A stretch of 64,000 bases of DNA from Branchiibius sp. NY16-3462-2 (GTDB taxonomy: Bacteria; Actinomycetota; Actinomycetes; Actinomycetales; Dermatophilaceae), in NCBI RefSeq assembly GCF_001594145.1, contig NZ_LVCF01000001.1, positions 496,001 through 560,000 of the forward strand, written 5' to 3'. This document shows, piece after piece, positions 16,962 to 25,641 of the stretch. The notes under the pieces are model-generated. The model was not told the origin of the DNA. It saw only the letters and a program-made list of their open reading frames with translations, and made no database searches. The translations under genes and the position numbers were made by a program. Numbering within the stretch: the stretch's first letter is position 1; every line of letters starts with the position of its first letter.

Positions 16962-17894
16962 GTGACGGCGCAGCGATCCGAGGAGGCCAAGGGCACCACC
17001 TACGGCATCCTGGCCTACCTGATCTGGGGAGTCTTCCCGCTCTACTTCCATCTGCTGGAGCCGGCCGGCGCCTGGGAGGTTCTGTGTCACCGGATCCTGT
17101 GGACGTTGGTGGTGTGCGCGATCGCCCTGGCGATCACCCGACAGACGGCCTTCATCCGCGACCTGCGCCACAACCCGCGACGGCTGGCGATGATCGCGGT
17201 GGCCAGTGTGGCGATTGCCGCGAACTGGACCATCTACGTGCAGGCGGTCGTCACGGGCCACGTCACGCAGGCATCGCTCGGCTACTTCCTCAACCCACTC
17301 TTCACGGTGGCCCTCGGCGTGCTGGTCCTACGAGAACGTCTGCGGCCGTTGCAGATTGCGGCGGTCTTCATCGGCCTCGCCGCGTGTATCTATCTGGCGA
17401 TCGACGACGGCAGACCACCGTGGATCGCGCTGTCACTGGCCCTGTCGTTCGGGACCTACGGGTTGTTGAAGAACAAGATCGGCGGCTCACTCACCGCCCT
17501 ACAGTCGCTGTCGAGCGAGACCGCAGTGTTGGCACCGGTGGCCGCAATCCTGCTGATATTCCTCACGATTCGCGGCGACACCACCTTCACCACTGACGGC
17601 GTGGGTCACTCCTTGCTGCTGGTGTCGACCGGTATCGCCACCGCGCTCCCGCTGCTGCTCTTCGCCGCGGCAGCCTCCCGGGTGCCCCTGGTCTCGATCG
17701 GGCTGATGCAGTTCATCACCCCGGTGCTGCAGTTGATCTGCGGCGTCGCGCTGCTCGGCGAGCACCTGACGAGGGGACGCTGGATCGGCTTCGGCATCGT
17801 GTGGATTGCGTTGATCCTGCTATCGATTGACGCACTCATGAGTGCCTCGCGTGGTCGGCGACTAGCGCGCGCCGCAGAGGAGGCTGCGATCTAG
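16962..17894 (+). CDS. rarD: RarD-like EamA/DMT permease
   Basis: A 310-aa membrane protein with ten predicted helices in two EamA repeats. The opening GTTYGILAYLIWGVFPLYFHLL and EVLCHRILWTLVV are typical of RarD, and TAVLAPVAAILLI and the SIGLMQFITPVLQLICGVALLGE segment mark the second half. RarD was named from a chloramphenicol-sensitivity phenotype, but its transport substrate is not firmly known. It starts with GTG and is divergent from the ABC exporter. Confidence 0.88.
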   Translation: MTAQRSEEAKGTTYGILAYLIWGVFPLYFHLLEPAGAWEVLCHRILWTLVVCAIALAITRQTAFIRDLRHNPRRLAMIAVASVAIAANWTIYVQAVVTGHVTQASLGYFLNPLFTVALGVLVLRERLRPLQIAAVFIGLAACIYLAIDDGRPPWIALSLALSFGTYGLLKNKIGGSLTALQSLSSETAVLAPVAAILLIFLTIRGDTTFTTDGVGHSLLLVSTGIATALPLLLFAAAASRVPLVSIGLMQFITPVLQLICGVALLGEHLTRGRWIGFGIVWIALILLSIDALMSASRGRRLARAAEEAAI

Positions 17895-17902
17895 CTCCGA
17901 GC

Positions 17903-17948
17903 AACAGACCAGTCTGTTTTCGCCCGGTTCATGACTTGAAGTCATGAA
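17903..17948. promoter_or_regulatory. Two operator-like palindromes in a convergent gap
   Basis: AACAGAC-CA-GTCTGTT (17903-17918) and a second palindrome with 10-bp arms TTCATGACTT and AAGTCATGAA around one base (17928-17948). They lie just after rarD and beyond the 3' end of the small gene on the minus strand, so no gene starts here. They could form a weak terminator or be left over from a lost regulator gene. Confidence 0.4.
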
Positions 17949-17967
17949 GCCCCGCGGGTGTGCCTTC

Positions 17968-17984
17968 GCGCGGCTGCGCCGCGC
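17968..17984. terminator. GC-rich hairpin after the 52-aa membrane protein gene
   Basis: Arms GCGCGGC and GCCGCGC enclose the 3-nt loop TGC, 13 bases past the minus-strand stop codon. There is no U-tract, so the call is tentative. Confidence 0.35.
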
Positions 17985-17997
17985 CACGCGACCGGGG

Positions 17998-18156
17998 TCA
18001 GCGCTCCAGGTCGCGACGGTGCAGGTTCTGCGCCAGCAGGAACGCCGCTATCCCCAGCACCAGCAACACCCCGCCCAACCAGAGGATCTTGCCCAGCAGG
18101 ACGATTCCCACGATCGCCAACACGAGCGCGAGGACCAGGATCAGCGTGGCGTTCAT
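17998..18156 (-). CDS. Small membrane protein, 52 aa, unknown function
   Basis: Encodes MNATLILVLALVLAIVGIV and then a second hydrophobic run (LWLGGVLLVLGIAAFLLA), ending in the basic, polar tail QNLHRRDLER. Two short membrane helices with a cytoplasmic tail are predicted. Codon use matches the neighbours, with G or C at most third positions. The start ATG lacks a strong ribosome site. It lies 45 bp beyond the 3' end of the P-type ATPase gene on the same strand. No family was recognised. Confidence 0.6.
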   Translation of the reverse strand: MNATLILVLALVLAIVGIVLLGKILWLGGVLLVLGIAAFLLAQNLHRRDLER

Positions 18157-18200
18157 GCCGGTGATCGTCTCACGGCAGACCCCACCACGATGTGTGGCGC

Positions 18201-20759
18201 TCAGACGGCCCTCGCCAGATCCTGCTCGACCAACGCGGTGTGGTGCCGGCGCACCGGGGTGCCGTTGTCGAGCACCCGTTCAGACACCACGCGCACCGCA
18301 CCCATGATGAACACCCAGACCAGGCAGTAGGCCAGGACCAGCAGGATCGCTCCCCAGGAGATGGCCGGGACCAACCAGCCGAAGGCGGCCATCAGCACCG
18401 CGATGATCTGGGTCGCCAGGATCGCCAGCCACAACTGCTTGGCCGGGAATGGACGTTGGAAGAACCACCCGGCACTGCGGGTGACAAAGATCAGCAAGTG
18501 CCCACCGGTGACCAGTTGCAGGAAGACGATCGTCTGGATAGCACCCTCGGTGGTGACATCGAGGGCTCCGGTCCGGCGCAGCCCCACGGCGATCAACAGC
18601 ATGATCAGTGATTGCACCACCGCGAACAGCCCCAGGATGCCGGCGCTGACCAGCAGCCGGCGCATGTTCCACCGGATCGGCGTCGTGCTCACCGGGGTGT
18701 TGTCGTAGGCGATGGTCATGATCGGGATGTCATCCAGCAGGGACAGGACCACGATCATGATCGGCGTGAGCGGCTGGAAGCCCTCCAGGATCGTGGCGAT
18801 CACCACCAGGAACATGATCGTGAGCGTCAGCGCCACGCGATAGATCGTGTACGACGTGATCCGCCCGAAGATGCGCCGCGCCTCATCGATGGCGCTGTTG
18901 ATGACCGACAACCCGGGCGCCGTGAGGATCAGTGCCGCAGCACCGCGGGCGGCGTCGGTGGCACCGGACACCGCCGTACCGCAGTTGGCCTGTTTCAGCG
19001 CCGGAGCATCGTTCACGCCGTCACCGGTCATCGCGACCAGGTGCCCGCGCTTCTGCAGTGACTTCACGATGGCGTACTTGTGCTCGGGGAAGACGCGCGC
19101 GAAACCGTCCGCCTTCTCGATCTGATCGACGATCGAGGACGGGACGTTGTCGGGATCCAGGTCTTTGGGGAACACATCGGCCGCCGCCAGGATGTTGGTC
19201 CCCATTCCCAGTTCCTTGGCGGTTTCGATCGCGATCGCGGTGTCGTCACCGGTGATCATCTTCACCGACAACCCCTTGGCCTCGACCGCATCGATCGTTG
19301 CCTTGCTGTCGTCGCGGGGTGGGTCGGACATCGGCAGGATGCCCAGGATCTGCCAGGTCGCACCGTCGTCGGTGGACTGGGCCACCGCCAGCGCCCGACG
19401 ACCATTGGCCGCCAGGTCGGCAACGGTCTTGGTCACGGTGTCGGCATCGGGACCGATCCCACCGGCCAGTTTGACGATCGCCGCTGGTGCACCCTTGGCA
19501 ACCACGAGGTGCTGACCGTCCGGGCCGGTGACCTTCGCCTTGGTGTATTTGGTGATCGGGTCGAACGGCGTGTACTCGGTGACACTCCACGCCTTGGTGG
19601 CATTCGGATCGGTCAGGCCCGAGAGCACTGCGTCGTCGATGACATCGTGATCCTCAGCGCGCGAGGCCAGCGCACCGGCAAGGACGACCTGGGCGCCGTC
19701 CGTGGCGTGCAACAGGATCGGGTCGGACAGGGTCAGTTGGTTCTTGGTCAGGGTCCCCGTCTTGTCGGTACACAGGATGTCCACCCCGGCCATCTCCTCG
19801 ATGGACTGCAACCGGGACACGATCGCCTGCTTCTTGGACAGGGCCAAGGCGCCAAGGGCCAGCGTCACGGAGAAGACCGCGGGCATCGCCACCGGGATCG
19901 CGGCCACCAGCAGGACCAGGACGAACTGCAGGATCCGCAGCGCGTCCTTCCACTCCCAGCCGTGATGCACGTCGCGCCAGACCTGGAAGATGACCAGCAC
20001 CGCCGCTAGGACCACCGCCACCACGATCAGGAAGTTGCCGATCTGGAACATCGCCTTCTGGGCGTTGGACTTCACCCCCGCACCGGCCACCAGCTTGGCG
20101 GTGCGTCCGAAGAAGGTCTTGCCGCCGGTAGCGATGACCACCGCCGACATCTCGCCCTCTTTGACGACACTGCCGGAGTAGGCCTCATCGCCCTCGTGCT
20201 TGGTGACCGGCACCGATTCACCTGTGAGCGCCGATTGGTCGATCGAGGTGAATCCTTCCCCGATCAGTCGCAGATCCGCCGGCACGATGTCGCCCAGACG
20301 AATCTTCACGATGTCGCCGGGCACCACGTCCTGCGCCTTGATCGAGGACCAGGCCCCACCGCGCAACACCTTGGCCTGGGGGGCCAGACCCGCTTTCAAC
20401 GCCGCGAGCGCGTTCGCCGCCTTGGCGTCCTGCCAGAACGCAAGACCTGCGTTGATCACCAGCAACCCGAAGATGACCGCGAAGCTCGGCCAGTCACCCA
20501 GGATCGCCGACACGACGGCCGCGGCCTCGATCATGTAGGCAATCGGCCCGGTGAAATAGCCCAGCAACTTGTGAGCGAGCGACTCCTGCTTGTCGGTGAT
20601 CCCGTTCGGCCCGTACGTCGTGAGGCGTTTGGCCGCTTCGGCGGGACTGAGACCGGTGTCCGGGCTGACCGAAAGATCGGAAAGAACGTCCGGCAACGCG
20701 GCCTTTTCCAAGTCCGGCGCTCCCGCAGCTGACGTTTCAGCGGTCGCTGGCGTGGCCAT
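18201..20759 (-). CDS. P-type proton ATPase (type IIIA, plasma-membrane type)
   Basis: An 852-aa P-type ATPase. The phosphorylation motif is DKTGTLT, the actuator motif TGES (ALTGESVPVTK), and the hinge TGDGVNDAPALKQA. There is no N-terminal metal-binding domain or CPx motif. TM6 reads VLSLLDDIPIMTIAYDN, with the aspartate that is the proton donor/acceptor in P3A pumps, so proton export is likely. Such pumps are rare in bacteria compared with F-type ATPase. AAGGAG lies just before the ATG. It diverges from the polyphosphate kinase gene. Confidence 0.87.
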   Translation of the reverse strand: MATPATAETSAAGAPDLEKAALPDVLSDLSVSPDTGLSPAEAAKRLTTYGPNGITDKQESLAHKLLGYFTGPIAYMIEAAAVVSAILGDWPSFAVIFGLLVINAGLAFWQDAKAANALAALKAGLAPQAKVLRGGAWSSIKAQDVVPGDIVKIRLGDIVPADLRLIGEGFTSIDQSALTGESVPVTKHEGDEAYSGSVVKEGEMSAVVIATGGKTFFGRTAKLVAGAGVKSNAQKAMFQIGNFLIVVAVVLAAVLVIFQVWRDVHHGWEWKDALRILQFVLVLLVAAIPVAMPAVFSVTLALGALALSKKQAIVSRLQSIEEMAGVDILCTDKTGTLTKNQLTLSDPILLHATDGAQVVLAGALASRAEDHDVIDDAVLSGLTDPNATKAWSVTEYTPFDPITKYTKAKVTGPDGQHLVVAKGAPAAIVKLAGGIGPDADTVTKTVADLAANGRRALAVAQSTDDGATWQILGILPMSDPPRDDSKATIDAVEAKGLSVKMITGDDTAIAIETAKELGMGTNILAAADVFPKDLDPDNVPSSIVDQIEKADGFARVFPEHKYAIVKSLQKRGHLVAMTGDGVNDAPALKQANCGTAVSGATDAARGAAALILTAPGLSVINSAIDEARRIFGRITSYTIYRVALTLTIMFLVVIATILEGFQPLTPIMIVVLSLLDDIPIMTIAYDNTPVSTTPIRWNMRRLLVSAGILGLFAVVQSLIMLLIAVGLRRTGALDVTTEGAIQTIVFLQLVTGGHLLIFVTRSAGWFFQRPFPAKQLWLAILATQIIAVLMAAFGWLVPAISWGAILLVLAYCLVWVFIMGAVRVVSERVLDNGTPVRRHHTALVEQDLARAV

Positions 20760-20876
20760 GGCACTCCTTGAAAATGTGACGATCTGAGCCCTGTTGATAG
20801 TTATCGCTACGGTAGTCCCATCAGGGGTGTGAATCTCGTATTCAGGAAACGCCCGATCTCACTGAAAGGTGCGCGA
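20760..20876. promoter_or_regulatory. Divergent promoter region, proton ATPase and ppk2
   Basis: This 117-bp gap separates two divergent genes and should hold both promoters. The Shine-Dalgarno sequences AAGGAG (minus) and GAAAGG (plus, 20863-20868) are clear. I saw no strong palindrome. Confidence 0.5.
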
Positions 20877-21809
20877 ATGCCCCAGCACAAGCATTCCCAG
20901 CCAGCCAAGATCGACTATGCAGCATGGGCGAAGGCCGCCCGGGTCACCCCCGGCAGCAGCGTGGATCTGCGTAAGGACTTTGATCCCGGATTCAAGGACC
21001 CCGCCTTCACCAAGACCACCGGTAAGGCAGCCCTGGAGAAGGCCAAGACGCATCTGTTCGAATTACAGGACCGGCTCTACGCAGAGGCAGAATCGGCCGT
21101 TCTGATCGTGTTGCAGGCCATCGACGCCGCCGGGAAGGACTCGACGATCAAACACGTCATGTCGGGCGTGAACCCCGAGGGCGTCGATGTCTATTCGTTC
21201 AAGGCGCCCAGCGCGACCGAACGCGAACACGACTACCTGTGGCGCCACCAGTTGGTCGTACCGCCCCTGGGCCGGATCGCGGTCTTCAACCGGTCGCACT
21301 ACGAGAACGTCACCGTCACGCGGGTCCACCCGGAGTTCTTGTGGCCGCGGACGGCCCACAAGCGGCCGCATCATCTGTGGCAGGAGCGGTACCGGCAGAT
21401 CAACGACTGGGAGCGTTACCTCACCGAGAGCGGCACCACGGTGGTCAAACTCTTCCTCAACGTTTCCCGGGAGGAGCAGCGCCTACGTTTCCTGGAGCGG
21501 GTCGACAATCCCGCCAAGAACTGGAAAGTCTCCCCCACCGATATGGCCGAACGCGCGCACTGGCCGGATTACACCAAGGCCTTCTCAGAAATGCTCAGCC
21601 ATACCTCGACGGAATGGGCGCCCTGGCACGTCATTCCCGCCGACCACAAGTGGTTCTCCCACCTGTCGACGTTCGGAGTGATCCTCACCGCGCTGGAAAA
21701 GATCGATCCGCACTATCCCAAGGTCGATGGCGATACCAAGAGCAAACTGGCCGACATCAAGGCCGAGCTGACTGCGCAGGCACCGAAGGACGACCCCGGA
21801 AAATCTTGA
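20877..21809 (+). CDS. ppk2: Polyphosphate kinase 2 family phosphotransferase
   Basis: A 310-aa PPK2-family protein. The P-loop AIDAAGKDST lies at about 81-90, followed by HVMSGVNPEGVDVYSFKAPS and later VTVTRVHPEFLWP, WERYLTESG and WHVIPADHKWF. These fit the single-domain polyphosphate:nucleotide phosphotransferases that make NDP or NTP from polyphosphate. Whether AMP or ADP is preferred cannot be told. The ATG at 20877 is preferred over 20829 because GAAAGGT precedes it. The 3' end overlaps the convergent MFS gene by 53 bp. Confidence 0.9.
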   Translation: MPQHKHSQPAKIDYAAWAKAARVTPGSSVDLRKDFDPGFKDPAFTKTTGKAALEKAKTHLFELQDRLYAEAESAVLIVLQAIDAAGKDSTIKHVMSGVNPEGVDVYSFKAPSATEREHDYLWRHQLVVPPLGRIAVFNRSHYENVTVTRVHPEFLWPRTAHKRPHHLWQERYRQINDWERYLTESGTTVVKLFLNVSREEQRLRFLERVDNPAKNWKVSPTDMAERAHWPDYTKAFSEMLSHTSTEWAPWHVIPADHKWFSHLSTFGVILTALEKIDPHYPKVDGDTKSKLADIKAELTAQAPKDDPGKS

Positions 21810-23085
21810 TCCCGACAAGGAAGGCGACGGCCATGATGACGGCGGCCAACGGCGGCAGCGCGCCGTACCCGAATCGCACCGCCAGGAACGACGGGACCAC
21901 GGCTCCGACGATCGCACCGGCCGCAACGGCGCTGTTGAACAGTCCCATCGCCGACCCCTGCCCGTCGAGGGTGAGTTCGGCCGCCAGCATCGTCCCGCCG
22001 ACGTAGTCGAACGGGTAGCCGATGGCCACGACGATGAGGGCGCACGGACCGATCACGTGACCGCCCGGCAGGTGGAAGAGCCACGTGGCCGCCATCATCA
22101 CGAACGCGGCGAGGGTGATGATCATGCCGATCGCGAGGACCCGGCCCGAACCGATCTTGGCGGCCAACGCACCGCACACCGGGTAGAGCAGCGCGCCGAT
22201 CACTGATCCGACCAGGTAATAGGTCGCCGTCTTCGACGGCGGTACCTCGAAGGCGTGCTTCATGATCAGCGGCATCACGTTGAGAATGGTCTGGACGGCG
22301 ATCATCGCCAGCAGCCAGGTCAGCAGGAAGATCCCGAAGGGCCCGCTCAACTCCCGCCGCAGTTCGCCCTTCTGCACGGCCGGTTCGTCGTGTCCACGGT
22401 GGTGGCGGGCCGGCACCGGCGCGGCCGGGCCGGCGGTGGCCGAGTGCACGGGGTGGGCACGACGTACCGGATCTGCGGACGTGGGGGCGTCCGGGTCGCC
22501 TGCCGCGGTCAGGTGCGGCAGGCGCAAGCGGCCCAGGAACACTCCGCATAGGATCGCTGCCGCGCCGACGAACCACCCGGTGCTGGCGTGGTGATCGGCG
22601 AAAACCGCGCCGATGGCCAGACCGGCAACCTGACCGGCACCGAACGTCAACCGGAACCAGCCGATGCGCATGTCCCACTCACTGCGCGGGTGACCTTCGA
22701 CGATGAAAACGCTGCCGGTGGTCTGGGCGGCGCCCGCCGCGGCGCCGGCCACCAGTGCCGCCAGCACCCACAGGGGCACCGAGCGCGAGAGCCCGAAGGC
22801 GACTGCGGCGGCGGCCATGATCGGGAACGACCCGAGGAAGACCTGCCGCTGGGTGTTGGTGCGGTCGGCGAGGCTGCCGATGAACGGCGCGGTCAACTGC
22901 CCGATGAAGAATGCGGAGATCACGACCGCCACGGCCACCGGCCCGTGCGGCTCGACGGTGACCGGGATGAGGATGGGGACCAGGGCGTTGACCAGCAGAC
23001 CGGCCAGCGCGTACGCCGAGAACCAGGGCTCCAGCCACCGTCCAGCGACCCGGTGCCAGCTATTCATACCCCCGTCATCTGCCAT
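21757..23085 (-). CDS. MFS transporter
   Basis: A 442-aa major facilitator protein with twelve predicted helices. The loop GSLADRTNTQRQVFLGS between helices 2 and 3 resembles MFS motif A. A charged, His- and Pro-rich central loop (about 195-245) separates the halves. Substrate unknown. ATG at 23085 (MADDGG) was chosen; the upstream frame is Pro/Arg-rich and looks non-coding. A second ATG at 23067 is possible. It ends inside the 3' end of ppk2 on the other strand. Confidence 0.82.
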   Translation of the reverse strand: MADDGGMNSWHRVAGRWLEPWFSAYALAGLLVNALVPILIPVTVEPHGPVAVAVVISAFFIGQLTAPFIGSLADRTNTQRQVFLGSFPIMAAAAVAFGLSRSVPLWVLAALVAGAAAGAAQTTGSVFIVEGHPRSEWDMRIGWFRLTFGAGQVAGLAIGAVFADHHASTGWFVGAAAILCGVFLGRLRLPHLTAAGDPDAPTSADPVRRAHPVHSATAGPAAPVPARHHRGHDEPAVQKGELRRELSGPFGIFLLTWLLAMIAVQTILNVMPLIMKHAFEVPPSKTATYYLVGSVIGALLYPVCGALAAKIGSGRVLAIGMIITLAAFVMMAATWLFHLPGGHVIGPCALIVVAIGYPFDYVGGTMLAAELTLDGQGSAMGLFNSAVAAGAIVGAVVPSFLAVRFGYGALPPLAAVIMAVAFLVGIKIFRGRPSVPAQSARP

Positions 23086-23155
23086 TGCCGAAGTGTGCCG
23101 CCTCGCGGGCGTAACCGGAAGCGGGACGCGCCCACTCGGCGTACGGGAATCCTGC

Positions 23156-24106
23156 TCAGGCCGAGCGGCCGGCGACCTGGTAGGGCAGTGCGCGCAGGGT
23201 CTGGACCGCTTCGCTGTCCGGCAGCGGATCCAGCAGACCGGCTGCGTCGTCGGCCAGTTGCAGGGCGTGCGCCCGGGCCCGCTCGACCGCGGGGTGGGCA
23301 CGCAGCAGGGTCAGGGCTTCCTGCACCCGGTCCTCGTCCTCGATGGGACCGGAGGTCAGTTCCAGCAGGTGCGCATCCGCCGGATCAGTCGACTCGCGCA
23401 GGTAGAGCACCGGCAGCGTCAGGACGCCTTCGCGCAGGTCGGTGCCGGGCACCTTGCCCGACTGCTGGCTCTGGGAGGTGATGTCCAGAACGTCGTCGGC
23501 GAGCTGGAAGATCAGGCCGATCAACTCGCCGTACTGGATCATCACGTCGACGGTCTTGTCCGGCGCACCGCCGAACATCGCCCCGTAGCGCGCCGCGGTA
23601 GAGATCAGCGACCCGGTCTTGTCCGCCAGGACCCCGAGGTAGTGGGCCATGGCATCGGCGCCGACGGGCGCCTGGCGCTCGTCCTGGATCTGCCCCTGGC
23701 ACAACCGCACGAACGTCTGCGCCTGGATCCGGACCGCTTCGGCGCCCAGCCCCGCGATGACCTCCGAGGCGCGACCGAAGAGCAGGTCACCGACGAGGAT
23801 GGCCGTCGCGTTGTCGTAGGTCGCGTTGGCCGAAGGTACGCCGCGGCGCACGTCGGCCTCGTCCATCACATCGTCGTGGTAGAGCGAGGCGAGGTGGGTC
23901 AGCTCCACGCCGACCGCAGCCTCGATGACGTCGTCGTTGATCCCGTCGCCGAGTTCGCTGGCCAGCAGCGTCAGCATCGGGCGGAACCGTTTGCCCCCCG
24001 CATCGAGCAGGTGGGCGGACGCGGCCGCGATGAACGCGTCATCGTGGGACACGACCTCGTGCAACCGGGTGTCGACCCGGGCCAGCCCTGCTTGCAGATC
24101 ACTCAT
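23156..24106 (-). CDS. Long-chain polyprenyl diphosphate synthase (menaquinone side chain)
   Basis: A 316-aa trans-isoprenyl diphosphate synthase. It has the first aspartate-rich motif DDVMDEADVRRG, with GGKRFRP before it, and the second QLADDVLDITS. Small residues near the first motif (LASLYHDDVMD) suit long-chain products. It condenses isopentenyl diphosphate units in the cytoplasm. The ATG overlaps the nuoN stop as ATGA, so it is the last gene of the complete nuo operon and probably makes the menaquinone tail; chain length is not determinable. Confidence 0.9.
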   Translation of the reverse strand: MSDLQAGLARVDTRLHEVVSHDDAFIAAASAHLLDAGGKRFRPMLTLLASELGDGINDDVIEAAVGVELTHLASLYHDDVMDEADVRRGVPSANATYDNATAILVGDLLFGRASEVIAGLGAEAVRIQAQTFVRLCQGQIQDERQAPVGADAMAHYLGVLADKTGSLISTAARYGAMFGGAPDKTVDVMIQYGELIGLIFQLADDVLDITSQSQQSGKVPGTDLREGVLTLPVLYLRESTDPADAHLLELTSGPIEDEDRVQEALTLLRAHPAVERARAHALQLADDAAGLLDPLPDSEAVQTLRALPYQVAGRSA

Positions 24107-25641
24107 CGGATGAAGAGCGCTGAATGGTTGGCCAGGTCGAGGATGGGTGCCGGGACGATCCCCAGCAGCAGCGTGATCAGCGTGCCGGCGGCTACCGCGA
24201 TCCCGGTCAGCGGGGAGGGCATGGCCACCGTGGTGTCACCGGTCGGCTCGGAGAAGTACATCAGCACGATGACCCGCACGTAGACGAACGCGGTCACGGC
24301 CGAGGCGAGCACACCGATGACGGCCAGCCAGGCGCCACCATTGCCGACCGCGGCCGAGAACACCGCGAACTTGCTGGTGAACCCGGAGGTCAGCGGGATA
24401 CCGGTGAAGGCCAGCATGAGGAAGGAGTACACCCCGGCGACCACCGGGTGTTGCTTGCCCAGACCGGCCCACTGCGACAGGTGCGTTGCCTCGGAGCCGC
24501 CGGAGCGGACCATGGCGATGATCGCGAAGGCGGCGATCGTGGTGAAGCCGTAGGCGATCAGGTAGAACAGCGTGCCGGAGACAGCCGCCTTGTCCAACGC
24601 CACGACCCCGACCAGCAGGAAGCCGGCGTGGGTGATCGAGGAGTAGGCCAACAACCGCTTCATGTCGGTCTGGGTCACCGTCAGGACAGCACCGATCACC
24701 ATGGTCAGCACGGCGACGATGGCCAGGATCGGCTGCCAGTTCCACTTCAACCCATCGAAGCCGACGTAGAACACCCGCAGGACCGCACCGAAGGCCGCCA
24801 CCTTGGTGCACGCGGCCATGAATCCGGTCACCGGGGTCGGGGCGCCCTGGTAGACATCGGGGGTCCAGGCGTGGAACGGCACCGCCGCGACCTTGAACAG
24901 CAGGCCGACGGCGATCAGCATCAGACCCGGCACCAGCAGGTTGTCCAGACCAGCAACGGCCGGGACTGCGTCAGCGATACCCGACAGATTCAGCGTTTTG
25001 GTGGCGCCGAAAACCAGGGCACTGCCGAACAGGAAGAACGCCGAGGAGAACGCGCCCAGCAGGAAGTACTTCAACGACGCTTCCTGCGACAGCAGCCGGC
25101 GCCGGCGAGCCAGCCCGGTCAGGATGTACAGCGGCAACGACAGGATCTCCAGCGCGATGAACATCGCGATGAGGTTGTTCGAGGCCGGGAAGAGCATCAT
25201 GCCGGCGACCGCGAAGAGGGTCAGCGGGAAGATCTCCGTAGTCGTGGCACCCAGCCGCACAGCGGTGGCCTCCAGGGCCGAACCGGGCGTGGAGGCACCG
25301 GACTGGGTGAACGCGTCCGCCTGCGAGCCGCCGAACCGCTCGGCCATCGCGAGGACCGCGATGAACGCCAGCGCGAGCACCGTGCCCTGCAGCATCAGGG
25401 TCACGCCGTCGATCGCGACTGCGTCGCCCGCGGTCAACCCCTGGTGGTGGCGGGCCCACAGCACCAGCGTCAGGAAGGAGACCACGAGGGCGATGAGGGT
25501 CAGCGCCAGTTGCGCGACATACCGCACCTGGCGGGGCGCGAAGGCCTCGATCAGCACTCCGATGATGGCGGCTGCGAAGATCACCAGCATCGGCGTGATG
25601 GCCGAGTACATGAAACTGGCCTGGGTGAAGGTGTCGCTCAC
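24103..25641 (-). CDS. nuoN: NADH:quinone oxidoreductase subunit NuoN
   Basis: A 512-aa antiporter-like subunit with about fourteen helices. The conserved block FKVAAVPFHAWTPDVYQGAPTPV and the later DMKRLLAYSSITHAGFLLVG are intact. It forms the part of the membrane arm next to NuoK and moves protons. The GTG start overlaps the nuoM stop as GTGA. Confidence 0.96.
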   Translation of the reverse strand: MSDTFTQASFMYSAITPMLVIFAAAIIGVLIEAFAPRQVRYVAQLALTLIALVVSFLTLVLWARHHQGLTAGDAVAIDGVTLMLQGTVLALAFIAVLAMAERFGGSQADAFTQSGASTPGSALEATAVRLGATTTEIFPLTLFAVAGMMLFPASNNLIAMFIALEILSLPLYILTGLARRRRLLSQEASLKYFLLGAFSSAFFLFGSALVFGATKTLNLSGIADAVPAVAGLDNLLVPGLMLIAVGLLFKVAAVPFHAWTPDVYQGAPTPVTGFMAACTKVAAFGAVLRVFYVGFDGLKWNWQPILAIVAVLTMVIGAVLTVTQTDMKRLLAYSSITHAGFLLVGVVALDKAAVSGTLFYLIAYGFTTIAAFAIIAMVRSGGSEATHLSQWAGLGKQHPVVAGVYSFLMLAFTGIPLTSGFTSKFAVFSAAVGNGGAWLAVIGVLASAVTAFVYVRVIVLMYFSEPTGDTTVAMPSPLTGIAVAAGTLITLLLGIVPAPILDLANHSALFIR

